Source of the DNA: Litoreibacter roseus
Lineage (GTDB): Bacteria > Pseudomonadota > Alphaproteobacteria > Rhodobacterales > Rhodobacteraceae
Length of the DNA stretch: 64,000 bases
Assembly (NCBI RefSeq): GCF_009811795.1
Contig: NZ_BLJE01000003.1
Location: forward strand, 310,001-374,000
Direction of reading: 5' to 3'
Shown: one piece after another, positions 40,477 through 49,317 of the stretch
How positions within the stretch are numbered: position 1 is the first letter of the stretch
How the letters are laid out: each line of letters starts with the position of its first letter
The notes under the pieces: model-generated
Seen by the model: only the letters and a program-made list of their open reading frames with translations
Told to the model about the DNA's origin: nothing
Database searches by the model: none
Program-made: the position numbers and the translations under genes

Positions 40477-43400
40477 ATGCCGTCTCAAACCCAAATTAAT
40501 GACCAATGGTGGATTAACGATCAGACCCCAGACAACCCCTATGGGAAAAGCGAAGATTACGATGCTTATCTCGACTACCTCGGCGCGCTGCCCCGCAGCC
40601 TGTCGCCGGATCTTGCCGCGGAACCGCTGGTGATCAATGTAGAAGAACTCAACAATCATCCCGACTATCAAGCCGCAGCGGTTGGTGCCCTTGAAATGTG
40701 GGCCTCCGTCACACCTCTGGAGTTCGAGATTGTGGACGATGCGCCTTTCGATCCCGAAACCGACTGGATGCAGATTGTTAGCCCCGAGATTGGCGAGCCG
40801 AGTGATGGCAGCGCCTTTTCGAGCAACCGGTATGTCAGTGTCGGTCAGCGCTTCCATGATACTGAACCCAATCTGACGGATATCGGTGGCTACGTCTTTG
40901 ATACCTTTGTTCACGAATTCGGTCATGAGTTCGGTCTGAATCACCCGGGCCTCTACAATTACAGCGGTCCCGGCGGCGTTCAGATCAACTATCTGAACAA
41001 TGCGACGTGGACCTACGACAGGCAGCAATACAGTGTCATGTCCTATTTCGACGGGATTGACGTGGGCGAAGAAACCCGCTGGTCGGCGTCAACGCCGCTT
41101 ATCGCGGATATCGAAGCCGTCATTCGGCGCTATTTCTCGACCGTTGATGAGGACGGCGTGCGGACATATGAAACCATCGACCTCAATACTGGCGACAACG
41201 TCTATGGTTTCAACAGCACGGAATATGGATACGAACTGACGTCATCGGGAATGCAGCGCGACATCGGATTTGTTATTCATGACACGGGCGGAACCGATAC
41301 GGTCGATTTCTCTGGCTCGACGGCAGGCACAATTCTTGATCTGCGGGCCGGGCAGTTCTCAAGCGTCAATGGTCACAACAACAACGTATCGATCTTCGAC
41401 GGACACAACACCGATGAGACCGAGTATTACATCGAAAACGGTATCGGCAGTGACCATGACGATATTCTGATCGGCAATGACAGCGCCAACGTTCTCGACG
41501 GCCGTGGTGGTGGCGACCGAATGGCAGGTTACGGTGGCGACGATGTCTACTTTGTGGACTCCCTCGACGACATCGTGCGGGAGGAAGAGAACGGCGGCAA
41601 CGACACGGTCGTTTTGATGTCGCGCGATCTCGACATTGAGGAAATCGCCAACGTCGAGAATATCATTTATGTCGACGGAACGACGCCGCAGCCAGATGAC
41701 AATGGTGGAGAGGAACTCCCAAGTGTCGGCGACAACACCCTGACCAGCATCATCTTCGGCGACGACAGCAGCGAAACGCTCGATGGCGGCGCAGGGGACG
41801 ACACGATCTTTGGCATGGGCGGTGACGATCTTATCATAGGTGGCCGCGACTCCCTTGCCAGCCGCGACATCAACAACACGATCGCCATCGAGGATCTTGA
41901 GGACCAGACCGAGAGTGATGATGGGAATGATACCCTTTACGGCGGGGCCGGAAACGACACCATCCTCGGCGGACAAGGCAATGATATCCTTGATGGTGGC
42001 GACGGCGACGACATGTTGCGCGGGCAGGAAGGCATCGACATCTTCCGGGGCGGTGATGGCATCGACACCGTTGACTACAGCGGCGAAAGCCCGTTCCAAC
42101 TGCTCGTAAACCTCGAAATGAATTTTGCCAGCGGTGGCACGGCATCGGGCGATACGTTTTACAGCATCGAGAACCTGATCGGCTCTGACGACCGGATAGA
42201 CCGTTTCGTCGGCACATCCGCGGCGAACCATTTCTGGGGCCAGGGTGGCGGTGACTACTTCACCGGCGGCGATGGCGATGACACCCTCGATGGCGGCAAT
42301 GACGGCGATATTCTCTATGGCGAGGGTGGCGACGATACGATGATCGGCGGCTCTGGCCAGGATTATATTGATGGCGGTGAGGGCACTGACACGGTTGTCT
42401 ACGCCGGAAGCTCCAGCGGGGTGACGGTCGATCTTGCGAGTGGCACAGCCACAGGCGGCGACGCGGATGGCCCCGTCCAGATCGTCGGGCGCGGCACAAC
42501 GATCCGCCACGACATCCTTGTCGATTTGGAAAACGCCGTTGGCTCGTATTTTGACGACCATCTTATCGGCGATGATGGTATCAACGAATTGTCCGGCGGG
42601 TCAGGTGACGACATCATGACGGGCGGCGGCGGCGCTGACATTCTGAATGGTGGCGCTGGCAGCGATACGGCGGATTATGCAGATGCGATCAGTGGGGTTC
42701 GACTGAACCTGCGGCGCGATGGGTCCGAAGGCGACACCTATAAATCAATCGAAAATCTCGCCGGTTCGGGATTTGACGACCGGTTGAGAGGTGACAGCGC
42801 CGCCAACGTTTTGACGGGTCAGGGCGGTGACGACCGGATCAGAGGCGGCGGTGGCGATGATACGCTGCTTGGTGATTTCGCGTATCAAGGCGATGCGCCA
42901 CCCACAATCGGCATGGGCAGCGGCTACACTACGCTTGGGCCTGACGCGACGAACAATTCGATCGCAACGGCCTTCGACATCTCGGACAACTTCTCTCTGA
43001 CGGAAGATCCGGACATTTTCGACTCAACGACGGTGCCGCACACCACCGTTAATGCCACAGGCAATGGTTTGGGCGGATATTACAGCATTGATCTGGCCGC
43101 CGGGACTGTCATCTCAATCGATATTGATGGCATTGCTGATCCCAATGTCCATGACAGCTGGGTCAGGCTGCTGGACAGCAACGGTGATATCGTGGCCGAG
43201 AATGACGATGGCGGCGGCGACCCTGGCTCCACCAGCATCCGGGACTCAAGCACCGTCTTCGTCGTTGAGGAAACCGGGACTTACTACATTCTGGAAGGCA
43301 GCTGGACGCCGGAATCTGAAGAAGGCGGCTGGACCGAAGCCATTCCGGAAGGGTCCACCTACGAGTTGAACGTCTCTGTCGAGGCACCACCCGCACCGGC

Positions 43401-43818
43401 CCAACCGGGGGAGTCCGGCGAGGACAGGCTTCATGGTGGCAATGGGAGCGATCTGTTGGATGGTGGGCTGGCCGCTGACGTGATGACGGGCGGCCGGGGC
43501 GAGGATTCCTTCCGGTTCTCGACAGCACTTGGCGAGGACAACGTCGACCGGATCACGGATTTCAACGTCGAGGATGACCTGATCCTTCTGGACAGCCTCA
43601 TCTTCACGGAAATCGGCGAGGTCGGCGCCCTGTCGTTCGGCGCGTTCTATCAAAGCGCCACAGGCGTCAGCGAAGATATGGACAACCGCATCATCTACGA
43701 CACAGACGATGGCGCGCTGTCTTATGACGCCGACGGGGCCGGCGAGGTTGAGGCAATACAGTTCGCGCAATTGAGCGCAGATCTGGATCTGTCGGCGAAC
43801 AACTTCATCGTGATCTGA
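40477..43818 (+). CDS. Secreted serralysin-like metalloprotease with RTX repeats and an embedded PPC-like domain
   Basis: The 1113-residue protein begins with a zinc metalloprotease domain: HEFGHEFGLNH at 146-156 supplies the three zinc histidines and glutamate, and SVMSYF at 186-191 is the Met-turn, as in M10 serralysins. A long region (about 320-860) is rich in GGxGxDxxx calcium-binding repeats. At about 870-990 a beta-rich segment (ISIDIDGIADPNVHDSW, TGTYYILEGSW) looks like a pre-peptidase C-terminal domain, and RTX repeats resume before the end. There is no signal peptide; secretion by a type I system via the C-terminus is expected. The start is ATG 40477; transport genes are not nearby. 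Confidence 0.9.
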   Translation: MPSQTQINDQWWINDQTPDNPYGKSEDYDAYLDYLGALPRSLSPDLAAEPLVINVEELNNHPDYQAAAVGALEMWASVTPLEFEIVDDAPFDPETDWMQIVSPEIGEPSDGSAFSSNRYVSVGQRFHDTEPNLTDIGGYVFDTFVHEFGHEFGLNHPGLYNYSGPGGVQINYLNNATWTYDRQQYSVMSYFDGIDVGEETRWSASTPLIADIEAVIRRYFSTVDEDGVRTYETIDLNTGDNVYGFNSTEYGYELTSSGMQRDIGFVIHDTGGTDTVDFSGSTAGTILDLRAGQFSSVNGHNNNVSIFDGHNTDETEYYIENGIGSDHDDILIGNDSANVLDGRGGGDRMAGYGGDDVYFVDSLDDIVREEENGGNDTVVLMSRDLDIEEIANVENIIYVDGTTPQPDDNGGEELPSVGDNTLTSIIFGDDSSETLDGGAGDDTIFGMGGDDLIIGGRDSLASRDINNTIAIEDLEDQTESDDGNDTLYGGAGNDTILGGQGNDILDGGDGDDMLRGQEGIDIFRGGDGIDTVDYSGESPFQLLVNLEMNFASGGTASGDTFYSIENLIGSDDRIDRFVGTSAANHFWGQGGGDYFTGGDGDDTLDGGNDGDILYGEGGDDTMIGGSGQDYIDGGEGTDTVVYAGSSSGVTVDLASGTATGGDADGPVQIVGRGTTIRHDILVDLENAVGSYFDDHLIGDDGINELSGGSGDDIMTGGGGADILNGGAGSDTADYADAISGVRLNLRRDGSEGDTYKSIENLAGSGFDDRLRGDSAANVLTGQGGDDRIRGGGGDDTLLGDFAYQGDAPPTIGMGSGYTTLGPDATNNSIATAFDISDNFSLTEDPDIFDSTTVPHTTVNATGNGLGGYYSIDLAAGTVISIDIDGIADPNVHDSWVRLLDSNGDIVAENDDGGGDPGSTSIRDSSTVFVVEETGTYYILEGSWTPESEEGGWTEAIPEGSTYELNVSVEAPPAPAQPGESGEDRLHGGNGSDLLDGGLAADVMTGGRGEDSFRFSTALGEDNVDRITDFNVEDDLILLDSLIFTEIGEVGALSFGAFYQSATGVSEDMDNRIIYDTDDGALSYDADGAGEVEAIQFAQLSADLDLSANNFIVI

Positions 43819-43825
43819 TGAGTTG

Positions 43826-43854
43826 GGGGAAGGGGCCTTACGGTACCTTTCCCC
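43826..43854 (+). terminator. Hairpin after the RTX protease gene
   Basis: GGGGAA (43826-43831) pairs with TTCCCC (43849-43854), with additional G-C pairs inside. There is no T-tract, so it may be an attenuating or stabilising structure between the protease and the next gene rather than a full terminator. Confidence 0.4.
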
Positions 43855-43889
43855 ATCCGTCACCAAAGAAGACAGGGGCAGAGTTTGCG

Positions 43890-44294
43890 ATGAAGCATCT
43901 CATCAATCGTTGGAAAATCGTTCTGGCCGCCGGGGCTGTTGCCGCTCTGGCGGTTGCGGCACAGGCTATGGCTCAGCCAAGCAATCTTCGCGGGACAGTC
44001 AATTTCGAGGGCGGTGCAAAGATACCGGAAGGTCAGATCGCGATTTACATCGATGACCCGGCAATTCCGGACACCACCCCGAAGCACAGCGTCACATCAA
44101 CGCTGATCAAAAGCGATGGCGGAGAGCAAGCGATAGTTTTTTCCGTTCCCTTGCCGGAAAGCTCTGCCGCATCGCCGACGCTACAGATCATTGCACGTTT
44201 GGAGCGGGAAGACGGTTGGCTGCTTGCGCGTGGCAGCGCACAGGTTGAGAAGGGATCGTCCGTCACTATCACGCTCAACACCGCTATGTATTGA
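43890..44294 (+). CDS. Small exported YscW/YbaY-like protein
   Basis: The 134-residue protein has a signal peptide (about residues 1-29, ending AQAMAQ) and a single beta-sandwich domain. LRGTVNFEGGAKIPEGQIAI, FSVPLPE and IARLEREDGWLLARGSAQV match the pattern of the YscW/YbaY family, whose characterised members include a secretin-pilotin-like lipoprotein. No lipobox cysteine is present, so it should be soluble in the periplasm. It starts 71 bp after the protease gene in the same direction and could share its transcript. Confidence 0.65.
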   Translation: MKHLINRWKIVLAAGAVAALAVAAQAMAQPSNLRGTVNFEGGAKIPEGQIAIYIDDPAIPDTTPKHSVTSTLIKSDGGEQAIVFSVPLPESSAASPTLQIIARLEREDGWLLARGSAQVEKGSSVTITLNTAMY

Positions 44295-44493
44295 GAAGCT
44301 GCCGCTTCTTCGACAGTGAGATAAGACTGCTTTATTCGCCGAAGAGATCATTTATCGGATCCGCGTGGTGCATTGGTGAACCGACGCTGTCTCAGCATTG
44401 GACATTTCAAACCGACACGCACTGCATTAGCTTGGCGAGGGTGCGTTGGGCTGCGCCCTGTGGCTATCCGCGTGATACGAGAGGTTGGTTGCT

Positions 44494-45162
44494 ATGCGGA
44501 CATTTGATGAAATTCTCGCAATCAGTGTGGGCCGCAAAGGTGACGAGGTCAGCATCTTTGACGGGTTCGAACCGCCGAAACCCCCCGCAGAGTTGGCGTT
44601 AGTCCCGGATGACCGTTGGCTGGCGGGAATGACCCGTGCGATCTTCCAAGCCGGGTTCAACTGGAAAGTCGTCGATCGCATGTGGCCGGGGTTTGAGGCG
44701 GCCTTCGCGCAGTTTGACATTGGTCGAAACGCGCTGATGAGCGAGGACCGCTTCGACGAGCTATGCAAGGACACCTCCATCGTCCGCTATCCTCAAAAGA
44801 TCCAATCTGTTCAGCAAAACGCCGTTTTCATTCAGGACGTCGCGAAAGAACATGGCAGCTTCGGCGCCTTCATCGGCAACTGGCCTCAGGCCGAGTTCTC
44901 CGGGTTGCTGGAGCGTCTCAAAAAAGACGGAACCCGCCTTGGCGGAACCACCGGGCAATACTTTCTGCGGTTCATGGGTGCCGATGGCTACATCCTGTCA
45001 AAAGACGTCACCGCGCGGTTGATTGCCGAGGGTGTCATCGACAAGCCGCCCACGTCGAAGGCCGCCCTAGCGGCGGTCCAAAACGCAGTCAACACATGGA
45101 GCGGTCAATCGGATCGCTCTCTCAAGGCAATCAGCCGGGTTCTTGCCACGAGCTGTGGCTGA
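44494..45162 (+). CDS. DNA-3-methyladenine glycosylase I-like protein
   Basis: The 222-residue protein matches the Tag family by the helical segment TRAIFQAGFNWKVVDRMW, then FEAAFAQFD and GGTTGQYFLRFMG. Tag excises 3-methyladenine from DNA. The N-terminal RCxW and HDxEWG segments that hold the zinc ion in E. coli Tag are absent, so this is a zinc-site-lacking branch of the family. I use the ATG at 44494. It stands alone before the pqi operon. Confidence 0.75.
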   Translation: MRTFDEILAISVGRKGDEVSIFDGFEPPKPPAELALVPDDRWLAGMTRAIFQAGFNWKVVDRMWPGFEAAFAQFDIGRNALMSEDRFDELCKDTSIVRYPQKIQSVQQNAVFIQDVAKEHGSFGAFIGNWPQAEFSGLLERLKKDGTRLGGTTGQYFLRFMGADGYILSKDVTARLIAEGVIDKPPTSKAALAAVQNAVNTWSGQSDRSLKAISRVLATSCG

Positions 45163-45264
45163 CCGGTGCGGTATATAGAAAGCTGATCGGGTGTCTTTGC
45201 CATAGCGCCCTCAAGCGCTGCGCGTTATCCTTTTCCGACCAGCACAGTCACGCGAGCAAATCAT

Positions 45265-45894
45265 ATGGCATCGTTACCAGTCGATCTGGAGGATTTGATC
45301 GTCTGCTCAAAATGCGATCTTCTGCATCGCAAAGCCACGCTCTCCGTCGCGGCGCGGGCCAAATGTGCCAGATGCGGGACGGTGCTGCTGGTATCGCGCC
45401 CGCGCGCCATTGGTCAGGTCCTTGCATTGGCCCTGACTGCAGCGGTTCTCATGACTGTCGTCGTCTTCACGCCGTTCCTGCAGCTGCAATCGGGTCAGTT
45501 CGTCAGCCGCGCCTCGGTCTTTGATACGGTCATGACGTTTTCCGAAGGCATTATGCTGCCTCTCTCTTTTGCTGTTGCCGTTTCGATTGTGGTGCTGCCG
45601 CTGACACGGCTTCTGGCGCTGATTTACGCGTTCTTGCCGCTGTTTTTCGGCAGATCTGCGTTGCCCTACGCTAAGGTCAGCTTTGCCCTTGCAGAGCGTT
45701 TGCGGCCCTGGGCTATGGCCGAGATTTTCATGGTGGGGGTGGCTGTCGCGCTTGTGAAACTCTCCAGCCTTGCGACGCTGAGTGTGGGGCCAGCGTTCTG
45801 GTCCTTCGCGGCGATTGTTCTGGTCGTGGCGCTGAAGGACACGCTGATGTGCCGGTATTCGCTTTGGTCGCTGCTTGATCGGGCGGGGGCATGA
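45265..45894 (+). CDS. pqiA: PqiA-like membrane protein (first half)
   Basis: The 209-residue protein has a zinc-ribbon-like N-terminus (CSKCDLLHRKA and CARCG) and about four membrane segments, corresponding to one PqiA domain. In E. coli PqiA is a single protein with two such domains that works with PqiB and PqiC in lipid transfer across the envelope. Here the halves are separate genes overlapping by 4 bp. Confidence 0.85.
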   Translation: MASLPVDLEDLIVCSKCDLLHRKATLSVAARAKCARCGTVLLVSRPRAIGQVLALALTAAVLMTVVVFTPFLQLQSGQFVSRASVFDTVMTFSEGIMLPLSFAVAVSIVVLPLTRLLALIYAFLPLFFGRSALPYAKVSFALAERLRPWAMAEIFMVGVAVALVKLSSLATLSVGPAFWSFAAIVLVVALKDTLMCRYSLWSLLDRAGA

Positions 45895-46502
45895 TCACGG
45901 CGCGCGCCGCAGGGCTCGTGGGCTGTCAATCCTGTGGTCGCGCCAATTCCCAAGGCCAGACCCGGTGCGTCAGATGCGGCTCCCGGATTGACAGCAGAAC
46001 CCCCCGCAGCCTCCAGCATGTCTGGGCATGGATGGCGGTGGGTTTGATCGCCTACGTTCCCGCGAACACTTATCCGATGCTGATCACCTCGACAGTGGGC
46101 GACCGGCAGGAAAGTACCATCATGGGCGGGATCATCGATCTGGTCGAACACGGCTCCTACGGTGTCGCATTGATTGTCTTCGTGGCCAGTATTCTGGTTC
46201 CCGTCGGGAAATTCATCGCCATCGGGTATCTTGCCTTCTGCATTCCGCGCCGGATGCAAAACCCGCACAGTCTGTTGCATCTGCACGAGGTCGTTGAATT
46301 CATTGGTCGCTGGTCCATGATTGACGTGTTCGTCGTTGCGATCCTCGCGGCGCTGGTGCAATTCGATCTGATCGCAACGATCAATCCCGGGATCGCCGCG
46401 GTTTGCTTTGCGTTGTCCGTTGTGTTCACCATGGTGTCTGCGCAAAGTTTCGATACACGCGATATCTGGGACAGGGTTGAGGAGACCTCCGCTGGAACCT
46501 GA
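45891..46502 (+). CDS. pqiA: PqiA-like membrane protein (second half)
   Basis: The 203-residue protein is a second PqiA domain with CQSCGRANSQGQTRCVRCG at the N-terminus and PANTYPMLITSTVG, HGSYGVALIVF and VPVGKFIAIGYL in the membrane part. It overlaps the first pqiA gene by 4 bp and the pqiB start by about 11 bp. Confidence 0.87.
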   Translation: MITARAAGLVGCQSCGRANSQGQTRCVRCGSRIDSRTPRSLQHVWAWMAVGLIAYVPANTYPMLITSTVGDRQESTIMGGIIDLVEHGSYGVALIVFVASILVPVGKFIAIGYLAFCIPRRMQNPHSLLHLHEVVEFIGRWSMIDVFVVAILAALVQFDLIATINPGIAAVCFALSVVFTMVSAQSFDTRDIWDRVEETSAGT

Positions 46503-48570
46503 AAAAGATCTGGCCGACCTGAAGATCGAGGATCGCCCGCGCCCGCGTCTATCCCGGGTCTGGCTCTTGCCTCTTTTGGCTGTTGTCATTGCGCTTGGCA
46601 TTGCGTGGCAGAACTATCAGAGCCGCGGACCGCTTATCGAAATTGCGTTTTCCAGCGCGGATGGTGTCGAGGTTGGGCAGACGCAGTTGCGATACCGCGA
46701 CGTTTCGGTCGGCGTGGTTGAGGATGCTAAGTTTTCTGATGATCTGAGCGAAGTCATCATCTCGGTCCGGGTCGGCAAGCAGATTGCGCCTTTCATTGAT
46801 GGCGGCGCGCAGTTCTGGATCGTGAAGCCCGAGGTGACAACCCAGGGCGTAAGCGGCTTGGGAACTGTCTTGTCCGGTGTCTATATTGAGGGCACGTGGG
46901 ATGCCAGCACGGGCAATCCGCAGGAACGGTTTGCCGGTCTTGAAAGTGCGCCATTGATCCGACCCAGCGAAGCTGGCCTGCGGATCATGTTGCGCGCCCG
47001 TGAGGATGTAGAGCTTGTCGAAGGGGCGCCCATTCTTTTACGCGGCATCGAAGTGGGGCGCGTCGGGCGCCCGCGTCTGTCGGCAAGCGGAAACACGATC
47101 ACAGTGCCCGCGTTCATCTCGGAGCCCCATGACAGTCGCATCACAAGCTCCACCCGGTTCTGGGATGTATCCGGGTTTTCTCTCAGCCTTGGGACGGGGG
47201 GTGTGACGCTGGACGTGGATCGGCTGGCCTCCCTCATTCAGGGCGGCGTTAGTTTCCAAACGATGCTCGCAGGTGGCACACCGGTCAGTCCGGGGCACGT
47301 GTTCGAGCTTTTCCCCGACGAGGCAACCGCCCGCGACAGCCTGTTTGAAGATGCTGCCGAGCGGACATTTCAGGCTGTGACTTTCTTTGAAGGCTCGGTC
47401 GCGGGCCTGAGCGAAGGTGCGACCGTGCGATACCGGGGCATTCGGGTGGGCGAGGTCGAAAATCTTTCGGTGATTGTTGAGGATGACGAGCAGGTAAGTG
47501 ATGTGCGGCTTCGCACGACGCTGTCCCTGCGGCCAAATAAGCTGGGTCTTCCACCGGGAACAGACGATGCGCAGATCATCGAATTTCTATCCGCCCGTGT
47601 CGCCGAAGGGTTGCGGGCGCGGGTGGCAAGCGATGGGTTGCTGGGTGGCAATCTGGTGATTGAGCTCGCCGAGCTGCCCGATATGAACACGGTGGTGCTG
47701 AGGCGCGATGAGGACGGGACGCCTATTTTGCCCGACGCGCCTGCACAGACGAGCAGCTTTGCGGCCAGCGCCGAAGGGGTATTTGAACGGATCAATGCGC
47801 TGCCTGTCGAAGAGATGCTGGAAAGCGTGATCGCGCTTCTGGACAACGTGAATCGCGTCGTCGGGGCGGAGGCTATGCAGACCTTGCCGGACCGAACCGT
47901 CGCCCTCTTGGATGACACGCGCGCCATTATCGCGTCAGACGATTTGCGGCTGGCCGTCGGTGATTTACGCCGAACCAGCGCGGACATCCAAAAGATCGTG
48001 GGTGACGTTGCAAACAGTCAGGCGGTCGAAAACTTGGTAAGCGCGCTCGAACGGGCCGACCAGATTGCATCGGGGCTCGAAGATACGTCCACCCGTCTGC
48101 CTGACTTGACGCAAGGCTTGTCTGATCTGGTGGCTAAGGCCGACGCGCTTCCGCTGGACGCCCTCGTCGCAAGCGCCACCGATTTCGTCCAGACCGCCGA
48201 CGCGTTTTTTGGCGCGGACGAGGCCAAGGACGTGCCCGTTGCCCTATCCGGGGCGCTGGAAGAGGTGCGACAGGTCCTTGCCGCTTTGCGCGAAGGCGAT
48301 GCCGTTTCCAACCTAAACACCACGCTGGCGAATGCCGATCAGGCGGCTGCAGCGATCTCGCAGGCGGCCGCAGATTTGCCTGCGCTCTCCAGCCAGTTGA
48401 ATCAGACACTTGCCAGCCTAAACGCGCTGGCCGCCGCCTATGGCGGGCGGTCTCGTTTCAACGATGACACCCTCGCGACGCTACGCGAGGTGCAGGAGGC
48501 CGCGGAGGCGGTCTCGTCTCTCGCACGTGCCATTGAACGCAACCCGAATTCTCTTTTGATTGGACGATAG
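46492..48570 (+). CDS. pqiB: PqiB-like MCE protein
   Basis: The roughly 692-residue protein has one N-terminal membrane helix (LLPLLAVVIALGIAW), three MCE domains (around LRYRDVSVGVVEDA, LLRGIEVGRVG and VRYRGIRVGEVENL) and a long helical C-terminus from about residue 450 that should form the needle-like tunnel. E. coli PqiB has 546 residues, so the needle is longer here. No ATG, GTG or TTG with a good ribosome-binding site fits; CTG at 46492 lies 6 bp after aggaga and is my choice. A TTG at 46477 is the alternative. Confidence 0.85.
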   Translation: MEPEKDLADLKIEDRPRPRLSRVWLLPLLAVVIALGIAWQNYQSRGPLIEIAFSSADGVEVGQTQLRYRDVSVGVVEDAKFSDDLSEVIISVRVGKQIAPFIDGGAQFWIVKPEVTTQGVSGLGTVLSGVYIEGTWDASTGNPQERFAGLESAPLIRPSEAGLRIMLRAREDVELVEGAPILLRGIEVGRVGRPRLSASGNTITVPAFISEPHDSRITSSTRFWDVSGFSLSLGTGGVTLDVDRLASLIQGGVSFQTMLAGGTPVSPGHVFELFPDEATARDSLFEDAAERTFQAVTFFEGSVAGLSEGATVRYRGIRVGEVENLSVIVEDDEQVSDVRLRTTLSLRPNKLGLPPGTDDAQIIEFLSARVAEGLRARVASDGLLGGNLVIELAELPDMNTVVLRRDEDGTPILPDAPAQTSSFAASAEGVFERINALPVEEMLESVIALLDNVNRVVGAEAMQTLPDRTVALLDDTRAIIASDDLRLAVGDLRRTSADIQKIVGDVANSQAVENLVSALERADQIASGLEDTSTRLPDLTQGLSDLVAKADALPLDALVASATDFVQTADAFFGADEAKDVPVALSGALEEVRQVLAALREGDAVSNLNTTLANADQAAAAISQAAADLPALSSQLNQTLASLNALAAAYGGRSRFNDDTLATLREVQEAAEAVSSLARAIERNPNSLLIGR

Positions 48571-49137
48571 ATGCAGACCCGATTTGCTCTCTTGCTAGGC
48601 GCCCTTACACTGGCGGGATGCGGTTTTGGGCCGGGCACGGCGCGTTATCTGCCGGACGCGACACCGTCAGAGGTACGCGCCAGCGCCCGGGTTTCCACGG
48701 TTGAGATCATTGAGGTCACATTGCCCAGCTATGCCGCGTCCGAAGAGATCAGCGTCCGCGGCGTCGATGGGGCCATTCGGTCGAGCACGGATATCTTGTG
48801 GGCGGAAGATCCCGAAAGTGCCTTGGTCCAGTCCTTGGTGACGAACCTGTCCCAAATCACCGGCGCCAGGGTCGCGGCAGATCCCTGGCCGCTGGCCGAT
48901 CCCGCACAGGTCGAACTGACAGTACGGATCGCGACCATGCTCGTGTCTGCCGATGGGCGGCTTGATTTCGTAGGGCAGTACGCGGTCGCGGCGCCAGACC
49001 GCGCGATCCGCGAGACAGTCACACCCTTCGCGATTACGGAAAGCGTGAATGCCGCCAGCTATCAGTCGATTGCCGATGCCCACGCCCGCGCATGGCGGCA
49101 ATTGTCGGAAGAGATGGCCAAGCGCGCCCTGCGCTAA
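48571..49137 (+). CDS. pqiC: PqiC-like outer-membrane lipoprotein
   Basis: The 188-residue protein has a lipobox (LTLAGC, Cys17) and an ABC-type auxiliary-lipoprotein domain (YLPDATP, VEIIEVTLPSYAASEEI, ILWAEDP, QITGARVAADPWP). PqiC anchors the PqiB needle at the outer membrane. Its ATG follows the pqiB stop without a gap, which supports the function of the whole set. Confidence 0.85.
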   Translation: MQTRFALLLGALTLAGCGFGPGTARYLPDATPSEVRASARVSTVEIIEVTLPSYAASEEISVRGVDGAIRSSTDILWAEDPESALVQSLVTNLSQITGARVAADPWPLADPAQVELTVRIATMLVSADGRLDFVGQYAVAAPDRAIRETVTPFAITESVNAASYQSIADAHARAWRQLSEEMAKRALR

Positions 49138-49253
49138 TCCCATTTGCGGTGGTTCGACGCCCCCACATTTTTCGCGGCTGACTATAAATTCGGCGGTTTG
49201 GCCGTTTGCTGTTTTGTGGATGGGCCGCGGGTGCAGGCAGTCCATGCGCGGGC

Positions 49254-49281
49254 TTGACCTTGGTGTCGGATTGGTTGCTAC
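49254..49281 (+). promoter_or_regulatory. Candidate promoter of the BMP/nucleobase operon
   Basis: TTGACC (49254-49259) and TGCTAC (49276-49281) are separated by 16 bp and lie about 40 bp before the start of the binding-protein gene. This is a plausible housekeeping-sigma promoter by pattern only. Confidence 0.4.
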
Positions 49282-49317
49282 TTTCAAAAAAAACCAAGCG
49301 ACAGGGGGATCGTTCGG

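Noticed and set aside
41359-42561. A 400-codon open frame on the minus strand, opposite the RTX repeats
   Set aside because: It is the complement of the repetitive GGxGxD coding pattern, has biased composition (rich in Val, Ala and Ile), no ribosome-binding site and no recognisable domain.
41450-42870. Regular short repeats that could suggest a CRISPR or satellite array
   Set aside because: They keep the reading frame and encode calcium-binding nonapeptides; repeat units vary and there are no unique spacers.
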